A stretch of 64,000 nucleotides of DNA from Drosophila pseudoobscura (Eukaryota > Arthropoda > Insecta > Diptera > Drosophilidae), in assembly GCF_009870125.1 (NCBI RefSeq), contig NC_046680.1, positions 12,047,501 through 12,111,500 of the forward strand, in the 5' to 3' direction. This document shows, piece after piece, positions 1 through 13,200 of the stretch (position 1 is the stretch's first letter; each line of letters opens with the position of its first letter). A program made the translations under genes and the position numbers. The notes under the pieces are model-generated. The model searched no databases. It was not told the DNA's origin and worked only from the letters and a program-made list of their open reading frames with translations.

Positions 1-3000
1 TCATTGTGAATTCCTTCCATTTCTATTTTTGGTCATATTTCTCACTACTCTCCGTTCTATCCACGACTCATGCATGTACCCGTAATGAGCATTAATTCAA
101 CTAATTGTTTATTTACAAATAATGTTGTATGCACCAGTGGCATGCCATGCACTTGGCGCAGCGACAGGGGTTAACGTTACATGTCAGCTTTGCAGGGTTC
201 CCATTTAAATTGGGCTTCCTATGTCTATTGATAGATCAAGACAACTAAGTGGGGCATGTTTACATTTTATGGCACAATCCGTGTCTATGAACGCTCCATA
301 TTGCCCCTCTTCCTCTCTCTATCGTTTAGCTTGCTATGTCTCTTCATATTCCTATGTATATCTAAAGAATATGTAGTTTACTTTGTTGGTATACAAAAAT
401 GGTTTTTGATGTCGCTAAATTGGAGCTGGATATAAGTTCATATAATGCTCCAAAGAAGAAGCTCAAGATTAAAGAATGACCTCTGATCTCTGGATTTTAA
501 ATTGGCAAAACTGTTTTCTAATAGCTTCATTATATTGAGAACAGAATCAATCTATCTCTCCGTTGAGTATTTTTAGTAATACCCGAAGGCTAAAATTAGA
601 TCAGGTGGCTACAAGTTTGCTTTCCTCCAGGGTTGCCAGAGCTTTCAAATTTAAAATTGGGACACCTATCTTTTGATAATAACTTTATTGCTGCCTGTTG
701 ATTTCTATTGAAAATGGTTTTTATCTGGTTATATCTAACCAGATGGTACTATGGATGTCTCACTGACTTAACTATGATACGACTATTATCATAATCATAA
801 TCATATATCATATAATCATAAAATTCTTCAGAAAAATGCAAACAATAAGAAAATAATAAAAAAGCAACAATTCCTCAAAATAAAAAAAAATCCATAAAAT
901 CATTCAAAACCCGTCAAAATGTCTATATTCAGTAATTCATTGTTCATATATTTCACACTGTCTTCTTGTGCCATAGGGTTTACATCTGGTCTCACCAACC
1001 TTCTAATTAGTTACACTTAATTCTATTGGAATACAACTATACGCAAAAAATCGTCAATGAGAATTAAAATTATCAAACAAAAAAAATCACCTAGGTAATA
1101 ATACATAACGCTTTTACGAGCTTACTTACTAACTCGATTTATAATAGTGGAAAACTAGATTATTCTAAAGTATTTGGGTAGAACCAAAACTTTCATTACA
1201 AGTTTATTTGCATAGAAAGAAAAAAGTTTTGACACATTTTAAATGGTCCATTTTTAGTATATTTATAAATCAAATGAGAAAGTTGTACTTTTCTGCAAAT
1301 TGAATTTAATAAAATATCTTCTTTTATTGGTTAATTTAGTTCCATCGAACTTTCTTCTCCCATTGGTCTTTTTACGCAAGTGAGTTATCCAACTGTTAAT
1401 TTGAAGTTAATTAAAAGTAGATCAGTGTCAGACCTTCCATGACTGCCAAACACTATGTGACCAACAGTTTATCCCAGTCTACTCCCTCAGGGCCCCAGGG
1501 CCACAGGACGACAGGGCCACAGGGCCGCAAATGGCAAATGGCAAAGCCACACTTTGTCGTTGGACAGGGAATAAACGAAAATAAAACCAATTGCAAATAG
1601 ATTATATAAATGGCTAAATCAAAATTTAATAAAGCCCAGCTAAATGTGCACTCACTGGGAGCTGGGGCTGGACCGAGGCCAAGGAATTTTAATAACGTTC
1701 TGGTAGCCTGGCAGCCAGTTCGCCTCCTTGTTGTTTTAGTGCACGTGCGCCAATTGCCATCACTAAAGGGATTCATTTGTGAATTACCAATGCCAAAAAT
1801 TCAAGTCTGCCGAATCCAGTCCCCACACCCCCACCCCACAGACGTTCCTAAACAAACAGCGGCTCGAGGTCGAGGCTGGGAATCAACGAAAACAAATTGC
1901 AATTGAGCCTGCAAAGGGCAATGGCAATGTTGGGGTTCGATGGTGGATGGCTGGATGGTTGGCTGGTTCGATGTTTCAATGGTTGGGTGACAAAAAGTCG
2001 CCACCACATCACACAGATACGTCTACAAACACGGGAGGGATACAGTCGCGATGCGCATTTGACAGCTCAAGCGGAATGCACACAGGCGACGACAATGATG
2101 ATGAGGATGAGGATGGCCATGAGAATATGGATGAGGCTGGGGTAACGCCCAAAGCCAAGGCAACAAGGCGTTACATGGCCATATAGATGAAGGGAAATTC
2201 CCTGCGGCTCACACCCTCATCCGGAGCCACGCTGTCCTTGAACGGTCTTAAATTCCTGGGATTCTCATGAATTTGTGCGGAATTTTTATTAAGTTGCCAA
2301 CTAGGCGATTGAGTGATTGAGAGTTGATCAAAGTGCGAGGGCGGGTGAGAACGAGTTTTCCTCACTTTCATTGTGAATTAATTTCAAATTAGTTTGGCAC
2401 ATGCATTTCAGGACCTATTGGATTTACCCCGGACGGAGTGCACACAAATAAACAAAGCCTGAACGGAGGGATTGAATGAGTGAGTACCCAGTGCTGAGAA
2501 GGGTTAGCCACAATCCCTTAATAGGCCTAATCACCATCGATGACCGATGATTTGTTTAGCGCATTAACAGCTCCAGTTCCGGCTCTGACCACTGTCCGGC
2601 GGCATCAGCGCTAGCAGCTGCCACAATCGCATCTGCCACTTGGCAGTCCCACTTCCTATTCCCTACCCCGTCGATCGGGTAAATGTAAATCAGGTCAGGC
2701 GAATGCATATAAACACTCCATTTCGATTCAGATTGTGATTTCTGGAATGCATTACTCTGTGTTAATGGGGGAAAAGTCCGAGGCGCTCGGAAAAACTTTG
2801 GAGTTTGTTAGGCTTTGGAGTGCAGTCGAGGTTTATTTTTAGTGGTTCACAATGAATACACACACGTCGGACTGGAGATGGAAATTTTCCATCAAATCCT
2901 ATCGTATTTCAGTCGAACTATTTCCCTGGATTATCGAACCCATATTTTAATATTTAGTCATACATAGGGCATGGCATTCACGTGCTGCTTGCAATCATCC

Positions 3001-4577
3001 CGAGTCGAAGCAGACAAGTGGCAAAATCAAATCTATATGCAAGACCTCACCAAATACTTATTCTATAACTGATCCATCTATATATGTATGTATGTGTATC
3101 GTCTTTGCAGACCAAAATATCTTTCGGATATGCGCTCCACCAAGTATTCCTTCTCATATGTATGTGTATATGTGTATATGTGTATATATATATGCGTCCG
3201 TGTATCTAGTTAGTCAGTGTCTGCCGCACTGTACGTCTCCAGAGCTAGCCATATATTAAAGAGCAAGAACAGAGAGCGTAGCATAACAAGAAGATCGGGC
3301 TGAACTGAATATAGAGAAATACTCGTATCTTTTGACGCCAATTTGTGTATATCTTCTAGGTATACAGATTCGGGTGGACCCAATTAGGATTGGATTAGAA
3401 GACGTTCTATAAATGTAACTCTTAGAAAACCAGTTCAACGTAGCTTGGCTACTGGAGAACATACACACTTATCTATTAGGAATCTTTCAGTCTTTAATCT
3501 GAATAAAGTTGTGATATGTTGGAGCCATCAGGATATACATGCATTCTTTTGGGAGTAATTTCATCTCATTCTTTGCGATGTGGTTAAATTCCCATATTTT
3601 CGGGCCACCCCAATTGATTGCATATCTCTCAGTTTTTCAACCAGTTGTACCTATACGGGAGGGAAATGGAGGTAACAGCAACAAAAGGTGACGCGGACAT
3701 TTATGGTGTGTGCTAAAACATCTCTGCTCGCTGTTCTGTTTGCAGTATTCACATACAGATACAGACATGATACACAAACACAAAGATATAGAGGACCAAC
3801 AAAAATCATAATCGTAGAATATGTTGTTCAATAATTTTCTTTCTCTTGTGTCTGCCATTCGTTGGTTTCATTTCGTTTGGATGAATTTATTTTTAACATT
3901 GTTATTTTATATATACAAAAAAAAAAGCAGCGCCAGCGAACGAGCGCATAGGAAAAACAGAAACAATATTGAAAATCAGAAGGAAAGAAATAAAAAAAGA
4001 GCGCAAACACTTTCATCATCGACCAAACGGGCGCGATCAGCTGTATGTCGTCAATATGCGATATATCCCAGAAGAGAATGGCTGTGCGGTTTGGGTTGGA
4101 CAAGAGAATCGAAGATACATGAACAATATTTGGTATAGTGTGTGTGGTATGTGATGTGTTTTTAATTAAAGTACAATTCAGATGTAGATAGCATATGCAA
4201 ACATATAAATGTTCATATGGAGAGGAATTGGATGAAAAATCTGTGTCTCTGCTAGCCTCATGGCCAACAGAGGCGCAGCTCGCTTCCGCCCGGACCACTC
4301 ATGGCCATGGGAAAGAATCTTCATTAGCATCATCATAATCAGCATCACGATCAGCTAGTATCCACAGAGAACACAGAACAGACTTCGGCTCGGTGGTTTT
4401 TGACAATATCTATTTATAGATGTTCTATCTGTGGAACACTTGTCGCTGTCTGCTCCAAAAAGCCCCAAAACCAAACCCTCTCATGTAGCGTGATGCCAAA
4501 TCATTTAGGAATTTTAATTCGACTTCTGCAGGCGTCACCCGCTGACTGTGTCCGTGTCTGTTCGTGGATGTGCACTT

Positions 4578-4682
4578 CATTCAAGTTCAATTCAGTTGGA
4601 CTTTGTCTTGTACTTGTACTTGGCTTGCATCGCATTTTCTTTTCTTTTTATTTGTAGTCGTATACGAGTATTTTTGGTTCCT
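4578..4682 (+). repeat. Diverged direct repeat, copy 1
   Basis: About 105 bases (CATTCAAGTTCAATTC to ATTTTTGGTTCC) recur in the same orientation at 5260-5352, with a few substitutions and two small indels. The shared core includes TTGGACTTTGTCTTGTA and TATTTGTAGTCGT. The two copies are about 0.58 kb apart. I do not recognise the family. A local duplication or two pieces of one transposable element would both explain it. Confidence 0.75.
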
Positions 4683-5259
4683 TCCCCAGTCGGGAAGCGG
4701 ATGGCAGCTCACATCTGTGTCCCCTTGGCACAGCTGCAACTGCAACGTCTGGGGGTGCCATATATGCCTTATATGGCGAGTGCTTGGCACCTACTACACG
4801 CCCCGGCAATCGTGTATTTTTGGTATTCCTATGCTGATCTCTGCCCTGATGATTCATCGCTTCTCTCGTTTTTGTTGGGCCATCTCTCAATATGCCCATC
4901 ACTCAATCAGTGAGTGTTTTGTATATTAGTTTTTGGTTGAAGTGGAAGTGCAATGCCCTGGATGCATTTCCTCGCTAAGCTTATTTGCGGACAGCAAAGT
5001 GGTGGGGTTTCTTTTATACATTTTGTAAAGATGCAATTGTTGAGAACCATCAGGTAGCATTCCCCATTTGATTCAGTTTTATTAAATTTGACGGTTGAAA
5101 AGCTTGGGGCAACCCGGATCGTTCGCTGGTGTGGCAACACCTGACTCTGACACGCCGGTCTGGCATCTTCATCTTCAATTATACGCAACCTCTTATTCAC
5201 CGAGCTGCCTTCTTCTGGACAAGCTGGCAAGGATTGTTGCTATCGACTCAATGTCGAGT

Positions 5260-5352
5260 CATTCAAGTTAAATTCTGTTGGACTTTGTCTTGTAGTTGGC
5301 TTGCATCGAAATTTCATTTTATTTGTAGTCGTCTACGATTATTTTTGGTTCC
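5260..5352 (+). repeat. Diverged direct repeat, copy 2
   Basis: Second copy of the repeat at 4578-4682, slightly shorter because it lacks one TTGTAC unit and part of a T-rich run. It lies just left of the actin-derived inverted repeat, so this patch of the intergenic region appears to be assembled from inserted fragments. Confidence 0.75.
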
Positions 5353-5992
5353 TGGTTCCACAAATTCGGGTCAAATTCAAAAGAGCGTCGATGCGGTAAG
5401 TAGCAACAGTCCAAATTTAAAAGACGTTGCTGCTAATTTTCACATTTTTATGCAGAAGGTTGAGTTGATAAGCTACAACACGACATCTCCAAAAAGCCCA
5501 AGGCGCCCCATGACAACAAGGCATCCCCTTTTTCATCAATGAAAAATAAACTTTGCGATGACAAACCGGATTACAATACGAACGTTTTGGAAATCAGGAC
5601 CTGGAAATCGACCTGGGCCTGGATCGTTCGTTTAAATGGTCATGTGTAGTCGCTGATGTACCAACTGTAATTATTCCTAGCAAAGTTCCATTTGCTTGTT
5701 GACGTCAACAAGCAACATCTCACCAACGGCACAATCTGTAATCTCGCAGAATTATGCTTCGCCATATAACGACAAAGCGCATCAATGCAAGGACCGGCAA
5801 ACTGATGACCTCACCCTCGACAACATGAGCACATCAGATTCACCTTTAGTTCGCCACTACATAACAAAACTGGAGCACCAGTAGCAGATCGTTCCAGACG
5901 CCTGATGGAAGAGAAACTGTCAGTAGCTAAAGCACAGATACATCGTCAAGATTTGTTGTCCATGGGCCAGCCCGTTGCACATGGAAGCAAAC

Positions 5993-6113
5993 ACCAGTGG
6001 CGTACAGCGACAGAACAGCCTGGATGGTCACATTCATGTCGGGCATATTGAATGTTTCGAGCCTGATCTGATTTATCCTCTCACGGTTAGCCTTGGGGTT
6101 AAGAGGGGCCTCG
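5993..6113 (-). pseudogene. Actin-derived fragment, left arm of an inverted repeat
   Basis: Read on the minus strand, this 121-base arm resembles actin coding sequence for the stretch that in actin reads [15 protein letters not shown] and continues to [12 protein letters not shown]. The match to the actin gene is at nucleotide level and the reading frame is broken by small indels and stops. It pairs with 6211-6331. Actin similarity stops at the outer edge of the arm. It is a non-coding relic rather than an actin gene. Confidence 0.75.
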
Positions 6114-6169
6114 TTCAGCGAGACGCACGCATCTCGCTATTGCTGAGTACCAAGAACGTTGGTGATGAA

Positions 6170-6331
6170 TGAGCTGCTTGTGGCCCCCGAGGATCACCCC
6201 GTTTTGCTGGCCGAGCCCCTCTTAGCCCGAAGGCTATCCGTGAGACGATGACTCAGATCAGGTTCGTAACATTCAATGTACCCGCCATGAATGTGACCAT
6301 CCAGGCTGTTCTGTCGCTGTACGCCTCTGGT
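6170..6331 (+). pseudogene. Actin-derived fragment, right arm of an inverted repeat
   Basis: On the plus strand this runs from GAGCTGCTTGTGGCCCCCGA (actin NELRVAPEEHP) through GAGCCCCTCTTAGCCC (EAPLNPK) to CTGTCGCTGTACGCCTCTGG (LSLYASG). Frame-breaking changes are present throughout. Bases 6211-6331 are the reverse complement of 5993-6113 with about a dozen differences by eye. The first part (6170-6210) lies in the 97-base loop and has no partner in the left arm. Both arms share changes not expected in actin, such as ATGAATGTGACC in place of ATGTATGTGGCC, so the inversion seems to postdate decay of the copy. Confidence 0.75.
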
Positions 6332-8283
6332 GAATGTGGGGAAATCGTTTAACGATCTAGAACGGTAATCGCCACCGTCGCTGTCGGCTTAAGCGGCACA
6401 GACGAGCTTTAACGGGAATCATTCCATGGAAGTTTCGGTCTTGAGAGACGAAAGAGAACATTCGATCAATTAAAGCTAAATATTCGAAGTAGAGGTTTCT
6501 AAAGGCTCTTTGTTCGAACTAATCAAGTTGGCGCGTGCTTTCAATCTGTTTTTGTAGCAGCGGAATTATTAGCGAATTTAATCGGGCTTTGCTTCACTGG
6601 CCACTACACTTATTGGATACGGCATTTTGAATTTCTGAAAACTGACTTCAAGCTCGTAATTATTGAACTCAAAAACACCCCAGTGATTGAAGCGAATCCG
6701 GTGAATTTTTCAAATAAGTTTCCACCATGTTTCGACCTTGTTTTGGGTGTTTTGAGACCTGAAGTGATGGAGCAAATCTGACCTTGGTTTATTCAGGTTA
6801 TTCAGGGCCCCAAAATAAATACTGATATGACATTCTAGTCAGCCGAGCACGATATTTTGTTTTTGTGGGGCTGTGTAATTAATAAATAATAACATTTATA
6901 CCTCAAGCGTACATTGGCCAAGCCGCCAAAAGCTCAGGCATTGTGACGCCATCTGTACGGATAGTTTATGAAGCGTGCAATTTTACATACATATAACGAA
7001 ATGTAGGATCTACATGTAAAATCGCTTAGATGTATATCTGTGTATATATTGATATTCATTTTCTATATGTATTCCGTATCCTTGAACTGAAAACTTATCT
7101 TTATAAATTGAGCTCTTATCTAATGCTCAGTACTTATTATTTATTGTAGTTTTTATTCCCCTATGTTACTTGCCATAGAATTTAAGGTTTCATGTAATGT
7201 AAATAACATTCAAATAGTTTCAAAAACGGCCGACAGAAACGGTTTTTATTGTCGCCACTGAGCCATGACTGATTTGAATTTAGATTTAAATCTCAAAGCT
7301 CAACACTTTACGAAATATACATGTAAATTAGTATTAAATAAATTAATTTTTTGTTTAAGAAATAAGATAATAACAGAAGATACAGAAATATGATCCTGTT
7401 AAAAGTACATATCTCAAATATTGAGTGCCACCTTCAGAGATAAAACGATATAAATTATAATACATACTCGTAGTTTTTCGCTGAAATCCTAGTCAAAAAT
7501 GGAATGAGAACAGCTTAAAGTAATTTAGCTGTGAGCGTGGAATTGTGGAGTACACGAAATAGCGGAATCGGTGATTGTCATTAAACTTAAACTGGGCCTT
7601 AAATGCTAACATAACCATTACCCGACTCCCATTTCCATTTCCCTCGACAATTTCTGTGTAAATGTAGAGTTCTATTTCACGTGTGTGTTTTGTAGCAGTA
7701 TGCATTTTGGGTGAGATTTTCCCGTAGATGTTGTGCGTGTGATAAGCGGTCTGATGTAATTGCCAACAATTATCATTGTGCCGAGGTCTTTGTGGGATAC
7801 ACATGTGTGTTCGGTTTATACCATATACATATGCAAACTTGGAAAGACTACCCCCTGGGGCGGGCAACATGCTTGCAGCTTAATTGCCCGCGGCGTTAAT
7901 CAATTATAATTTTATTCGTTATTTTATTAGATCGAAATGCGGCTACTGCACATGTGCCGCCATCCCACAGCACTCACCTTGCGGAGGTCTTTTTTGCTTT
8001 GCATTTAGTCCCTTTTAATTGCATTTAATTACTGATTGTCTGAATATCCACCTTCAACAGAGGTCATTCCAGTGTCTCCCGATTTTCATATTAATCAAGT
8101 CATTAATGAGACTTTGACAGCTCCCGGGTGCGATCAATGAGGCAGATAAGACCTCATAATTGGCCAGACAAGTAGGTTAGGGTTATTGATTGCTCCTGAT
8201 TAGCTCCCCTGCTAATTGAAACACCCTATCCCCTGCCCCTTCCCCATTTAATCAATGCCTCTTTGAGCTAAAACTTGTTTATA

Positions 8284-8675
8284 TTTATTTTGTGCTAATA
8301 TGCTTTATGATTAGACTTATTTTTTTGTCCTTTGCTGTTGAATTAATGGAAATTTTAAAATTACATTCTGCACAGTTGTGTTGAACGATATAGGAAACTC
8401 TTTCACTGGTTCTGGCTTGCAGTTTGCAGTGCCGGAGGCAGGTTATTTTGGTCTTTCTGAGGACCAAACGTACGCCACGGCCGGATTGCATGTAGATAAC
8501 TAAAACAAAGACTTAAAACATGTAATTCTCTAGACTAATGACTAAAGATAGAAAACATAGCTGATTTGAGAGGATTTTGATTGGAGCTGAACTAAGAAGA
8601 ACTAAGATTAAGGGAGGAATGGAATTGCTGTGCAGGTGATGGTGACGCAAAGCGGATGCTAGGAACCTTCTGTGG
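8284..8675 (-). other. Rx: Probable Rx 3' untranslated region with polyadenylation signal
   Basis: Downstream of the Rx stop codon the first good AATAAA on the minus strand is at 8289-8284, about 390 bases after the stop. The sequence between has no open frame of interest. The true 3' end could be elsewhere. Confidence 0.4.
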
Positions 8676-9457
8676 CTAGACCATGGACACAAGGCCTTTG
8701 TTGAGCTGGTCTAGATGCTCCTTGGCCTTGATGCGCAGCGTGGCTATCGAATTGCTCCGCATGTCCGCCGGCGGAGACGAGGAGTGCTTCACCGATGCTT
8801 GCGGAGGTGGTGGCGGACTCTCCCGGCCCACGTCGAGCAGCTCGATGCTGGCATTGGTCGCGCACTTGTCCAGGCCGCTGCCGTGGTTGCTGCTGCTGCT
8901 GCAGGCTTCCAGGTCGCTGCTGTCCCGCGCCTCCCCGTTGGAGTCGGCGTTGCAGAGGCTCAAGTTCTGCGGCGACATGCAGACATCCGGTCCGCTGCAC
9001 TCCAGAGAGGCGGAAGAGGAGGACGAGGACGAGACTGCGGTCGTCGTGGTGGATGGCAGGCTGCTGTGGAGGGTTGTGAGGGGGGTGAGGCCGGCGGACG
9101 TCACTCCGTGGTGGGGTGAGCCCAGCGATGTGGCGTGCGGTGACATGCGTGACAGGTGCGGCGAGAGATGGGACAGCGGCACCACATGATGGCCTCCATG
9201 GGGATGGGGTGGACCCGGCGGCGGGGGTGGCTGGGGCTGGTTATGGCCATGCCCATGGCCATGTCCATGCCCATGCCCGTGTCCCAGACTCCCGTGTCCG
9301 AGTCCGTGTCCGTGGCCGGGCGGTGGTGGCGGTGGTCCATTATGACCGTGATGGTGTCCCATGGCCGCCAGGCTGCTCATCGTAAGGTTTGTGGGCGCCA
9401 AACTCAACGGTGGGGTCAGATAGCTGGGGTACACCGTCTGCGGGTGCGAGAGAAAGC
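8676..9457 (-). CDS. Rx: Rx coding exon 5 (C-terminal region with OAR motif)
   Basis: Starts after TCTTGCAG with GC TTT CTC TCG CAC ([20 protein letters not shown]) and ends ...LVSMV with TAG at 8678-8676. It contains a Gly-His repeat tract ([12 protein letters not shown]), Pro runs, a Ser-rich stretch, and the OAR motif [20 protein letters not shown] just before the stop. In this protein family the OAR region modulates activation. The preceding intron is 57 bp. Confidence 0.93.
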
Positions 9458-10220
9458 CTGCAAGAGATTGGTCTGAGTAAAGGGGCTATAGAGTGCTGAA
9501 TATGAGACTCTCACCTGGCAGGGCACTCAGAAGCGGCGGCGACAGCCAGGGATCCACTGGAAGACCGGAGGCTCCACAGCCAAGGCGATGAGGCAGCTGG
9601 GTGAAGTGCGTCAGGCCCAGACGCAGGCTTTCCGACTTCTCCTGGCGACGCCACTTGGCCCGACGATTCTGGAACCAGACCTGCGAGAGAGAGAGAAGAA
9701 GGAGGGTTAGCTAATTAGTTTGCTTAGAGAGCGCACGGAGCAATTAAATTAATCACTTGACAAGAAACGCGCTAATTTAATCAGGCGCCAAAATGTCTCT
9801 GAAGAGCAGCCAGAAGAACGACTGAAGGAAGACAGCCTTAAAGCATAATGAGAAAACGGAATAAACTGAAAGACAAGGGGCCGAATGGGAAAGAGAGAAT
9901 GGGCTGAGAGAGAGAGAGTGAGAGAGAGACAGCTATAGAATGCCGGAAGATAAAAAGCTCCAAGCAAGACAAAAACCAAAATGGCGTCCAGCGCTGAAAT
10001 TGTTAATGAAAACAGACACACACACGAACACAGAACACAGAGGAGATACAGCCAGACAAGCAAAATGGCTGAGCACACATACACACACCAAGCCAGAGTC
10101 CCGTTAGGCAACATCCAATTAGTTCGCCTTCGCTTTAATTAGAATTATCGCAACAATGAGTGTGTATTAGTGTGCCTGTCTAATTAGTGGCTTCAACTGA
10201 GGGAAAGGCACTGTCAGAGT

Positions 10221-10251
<31 letters not shown>

Positions 10252-13200
10252 CAAAACACCCATAAAAGCCACCTACAGAGAATGAGTTTCCATAGCCCCC
10301 AGTCCTGACCAACCTCTGCCACGCTCAAAGTAATTAAACGCAATTTGCGCAAATTAATAAGAAATTATTCCTGATGAAAATTTCATTACCATTAAATGTT
10401 GTTGCTGTTTGTGTGTTGTTTTTAGCCAGAGTTTGAGCTTCAGCTGCTGATGCTCTTGCCACAAATACGACTACATATATTTTAACCCCTCACCCAACTC
10501 TACCAGAAACTCGTATAAGTCCATATGTATGTGTTCAAGTATATATGTATGTACATATATTTGTGCACGATTCGTGGTTTTGTGTCGCCCGTCTGTGGCT
10601 CTTTAATTAAAGATAATGGCGCGTAAAATTATTCTGGTTGCCCGAAATTGATTTGCAAAACGAGTTTCACCAGTCGGAAAATGCTCGTTGAAATGGCTTA
10701 ATTAATAATATGTACACTATTAACAAGGATAGCAGATTACTGGACATTGCTAGATAAATACATATATAATAATACAAAATATTCTAAGATATTTGGGATA
10801 AAACGATATTCTGAAGGGACATATTTTGTTCAGATACTGACTGATCTACGTTTAATTCATAAACGCTTAACATTTTACGATTTTATTACACAATTGATTT
10901 TTTCATAAGTAAAGCCAACTTCCACTTCCACTCTTTGATACTAACATACATATTTTTCAATTAAATATACTGCTGGATACTCGTAAATAGTAAGATTCTT
11001 CTTCTTAAAAGCAACATTTTATGAGCGTAAAATATATGATAATATCTGCAGATGTTTAAAACTTAATATATCTATTTATAATCACAACTCAAATTTTACT
11101 TTACCCAAATAAACAAAAAAACAACAAACTGTGAATCCCGTTGACAGATAAAATATCGAAATCAATATTTGGCATGTGAAACAGGTGTCGGTTTTTCCTT
11201 ATTGCCAAAACGACCGAATATTTAACTCAAATATTACAGTTTCCAAAAGAAAACTATTTTTCTCTTCATGTAATTTTGACCAACATTCGATTTATATGAA
11301 ATATTATTAAGAATTATTAAGTATTTCTTCACTAAAGGTCTCATCTCTATGGACATGATAATGTAAAATGGCACTACAGAGCGTAAAGCCATCAACCTCT
11401 ATTGTCGCAAAAGATTACGAGAGCTGCACATAATTTCCCATTGATTTGCAACTATCAAAAACTCATTTCATGCTAATCAAAACCCAATCAAATGAGTAAT
11501 CCCGAATATCTGTCAGATATCAATTAGCAGAGCAGACAGCCAGCAATAACAAAAGTGCTCCAGTTTCTTGAGTACCCTCCCCCCTTTCTCCATCTCATAT
11601 CCACTCCACATAAGCTCCGATCACCCCGTGGCTCCGGCAAATGGGAATCCCATTTAGAAAGTCTAATTTCCTGTCTCTCAAATCTGTACGAAGAAAATAA
11701 ATTAAAGTTAGCAGCTTTAGGCCACATTCAACTCCTCTCCCTCTCCCTCTCACACACACATACAGCACACACCCATTCACCCATACACCCAGAGAGAATG
11801 CTTCAATACGGCGGAGATGGGAGGGAGGGTGTAGGTTGTCGAGCCACTCCTCTTGACTGTTATAATTTGAGTTTGTGCTTCTTCATTTTAATTAAATCAT
11901 CAAAATCAATTTTGTAATTTCCATTCATGGCGCGTCATAATGAAAATGCCCTCACAACCCCACAAGAGGAAAATCACGAAAGCGAGAGAGAGATACAGTG
12001 AGCGGGAGCAACAGAGAGCGAATGATAAAAGAGAGAGCTCCATGCTGGCGGGTGGCACGCCCACAGCATCATAATCATCATCATGGAGAGAGCCATCCAC
12101 CCAAAAGTTGGCAAAATTGTCTGCTTTCATCTTTGGCTGTTGATGCTGCCACAAACCACCCAGCACCACCTACCACTCGTCGCGCCTTCTTCTGCTCTGA
12201 CATGGACCAAACTCAATTTTCCACCCCATAGACATAAATACAAACAAGCACTTCCCCACACATACACACATACACACCCACCCACACAGCACACGCATCC
12301 ACATTTTCAGCCATTTTCAATTTTGATACATTTTCCTCTGACTCTGGTGCTGGCGCTGCCGCTGGCCTCTCAACCTCAATCACCCACACACCGCCCCTCT
12401 ATCGAGCAGGCCTGCAGCAATTTGGCATTCATGTGGGGCACGCGACTCACCACAAGCCCACCTTCGCACACCCCCAGCTCATCACCCGGTTGGGGTGCGC
12501 TGTGCGCCACCTCCCCCGTCCCCAGCAGGCAACCACTTTTCAACTTTAATCTTTTTCATAAACTTCACATTGGCAGCAAACAATTTGTGTCCCCAGTTCC
12601 ACCCTATAGCCCATCACCAGTCTCCCGTGCGGAGCCCACTTTAGCATCATCATCATCATCATCTCTTCTTTCCCTCTCACTCACCCTCGCTCACTCTAAC
12701 TCTCTCCGTCTCTTTGCTAGCATTTTCCTTGTCGTCTTCTTTAATTTTGTTCGCAGCAAAGTTTTGCCGTTTTATTGGAAAACTTCGGCCGCAAAGTGTC
12801 GTTGTTGCCCCAAAATGGGAAAGCACATAGAAGTAGAAGTAACCCACACAGCATACAAGGCGTATACGCAACTCCCCCTATATTGCTCGCTCTCACTCGC
12901 CCAGCCAGACATCCCTCTCTTTCACTCGCTGTGTGGCAGAAATTGCTTTTCGAATGTTTCTGACAGTTTGCAAATTGGAAAATTGACTTTTAACACACAA
13001 GAGCTTCAGCAGCTTAATAAAACTGTTTGCAACTTGTGTAGAGAGGAATGAGACAGAGTGAGTGAGTGGGAGATATAGAAAGAGCAAGAGAAAGAGAGAG
13101 AGATAGAGAGAGAGAGAGAGCAAGAGAAAGAGATGGGGGTAGAATTGTTGCAGCTCGACTTGATATTACACAGGTCTTGTTGGATTATTCATACTTCCGT

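Larger units (their letters stand above)
5993..6331. repeat. Imperfect inverted repeat (121-base arms, 97-base loop)
   Basis: The arms 5993-6113 and 6211-6331 are about 90% complementary by eye, so a transcript from either strand could fold into a long hairpin. The stem sequence is actin-derived. No promoter is evident nearby. Long inverted repeats with homology to a host gene are the form of Drosophila hairpin RNA loci, but transcription is not shown here. Confidence 0.7.
1..8283. other. Intergenic region 3' of Rx; no convincing gene
   Basis: AT-rich sequence with many stop codons in all frames. Open frames here are short, have no recognisable domain and mostly lack an ATG start. Simple repeats of the TATG/TGTATA type occur around 3079-3195. 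The stretch from about 4.5 to 6.4 kb differs from the rest: it holds a 0.1 kb duplication and an actin-derived inverted repeat, listed separately. An enhancer role for parts of this region is possible but cannot be shown by eye. Confidence 0.6.

Noticed and set aside
2171..2371. Minus-strand frame ending REFPFIYMAM
   Set aside because: The last 30 residues look somewhat protein-like, but no start, splice acceptor or family could be supported.
12083..13051. 322-codon open frame on the plus strand in Rx intron 3
   Set aside because: Composed of Ser/Pro/His/Thr low-complexity runs generated by CA- and CT-rich sequence, with no domain and no splice or promoter context. It is probably open by composition.
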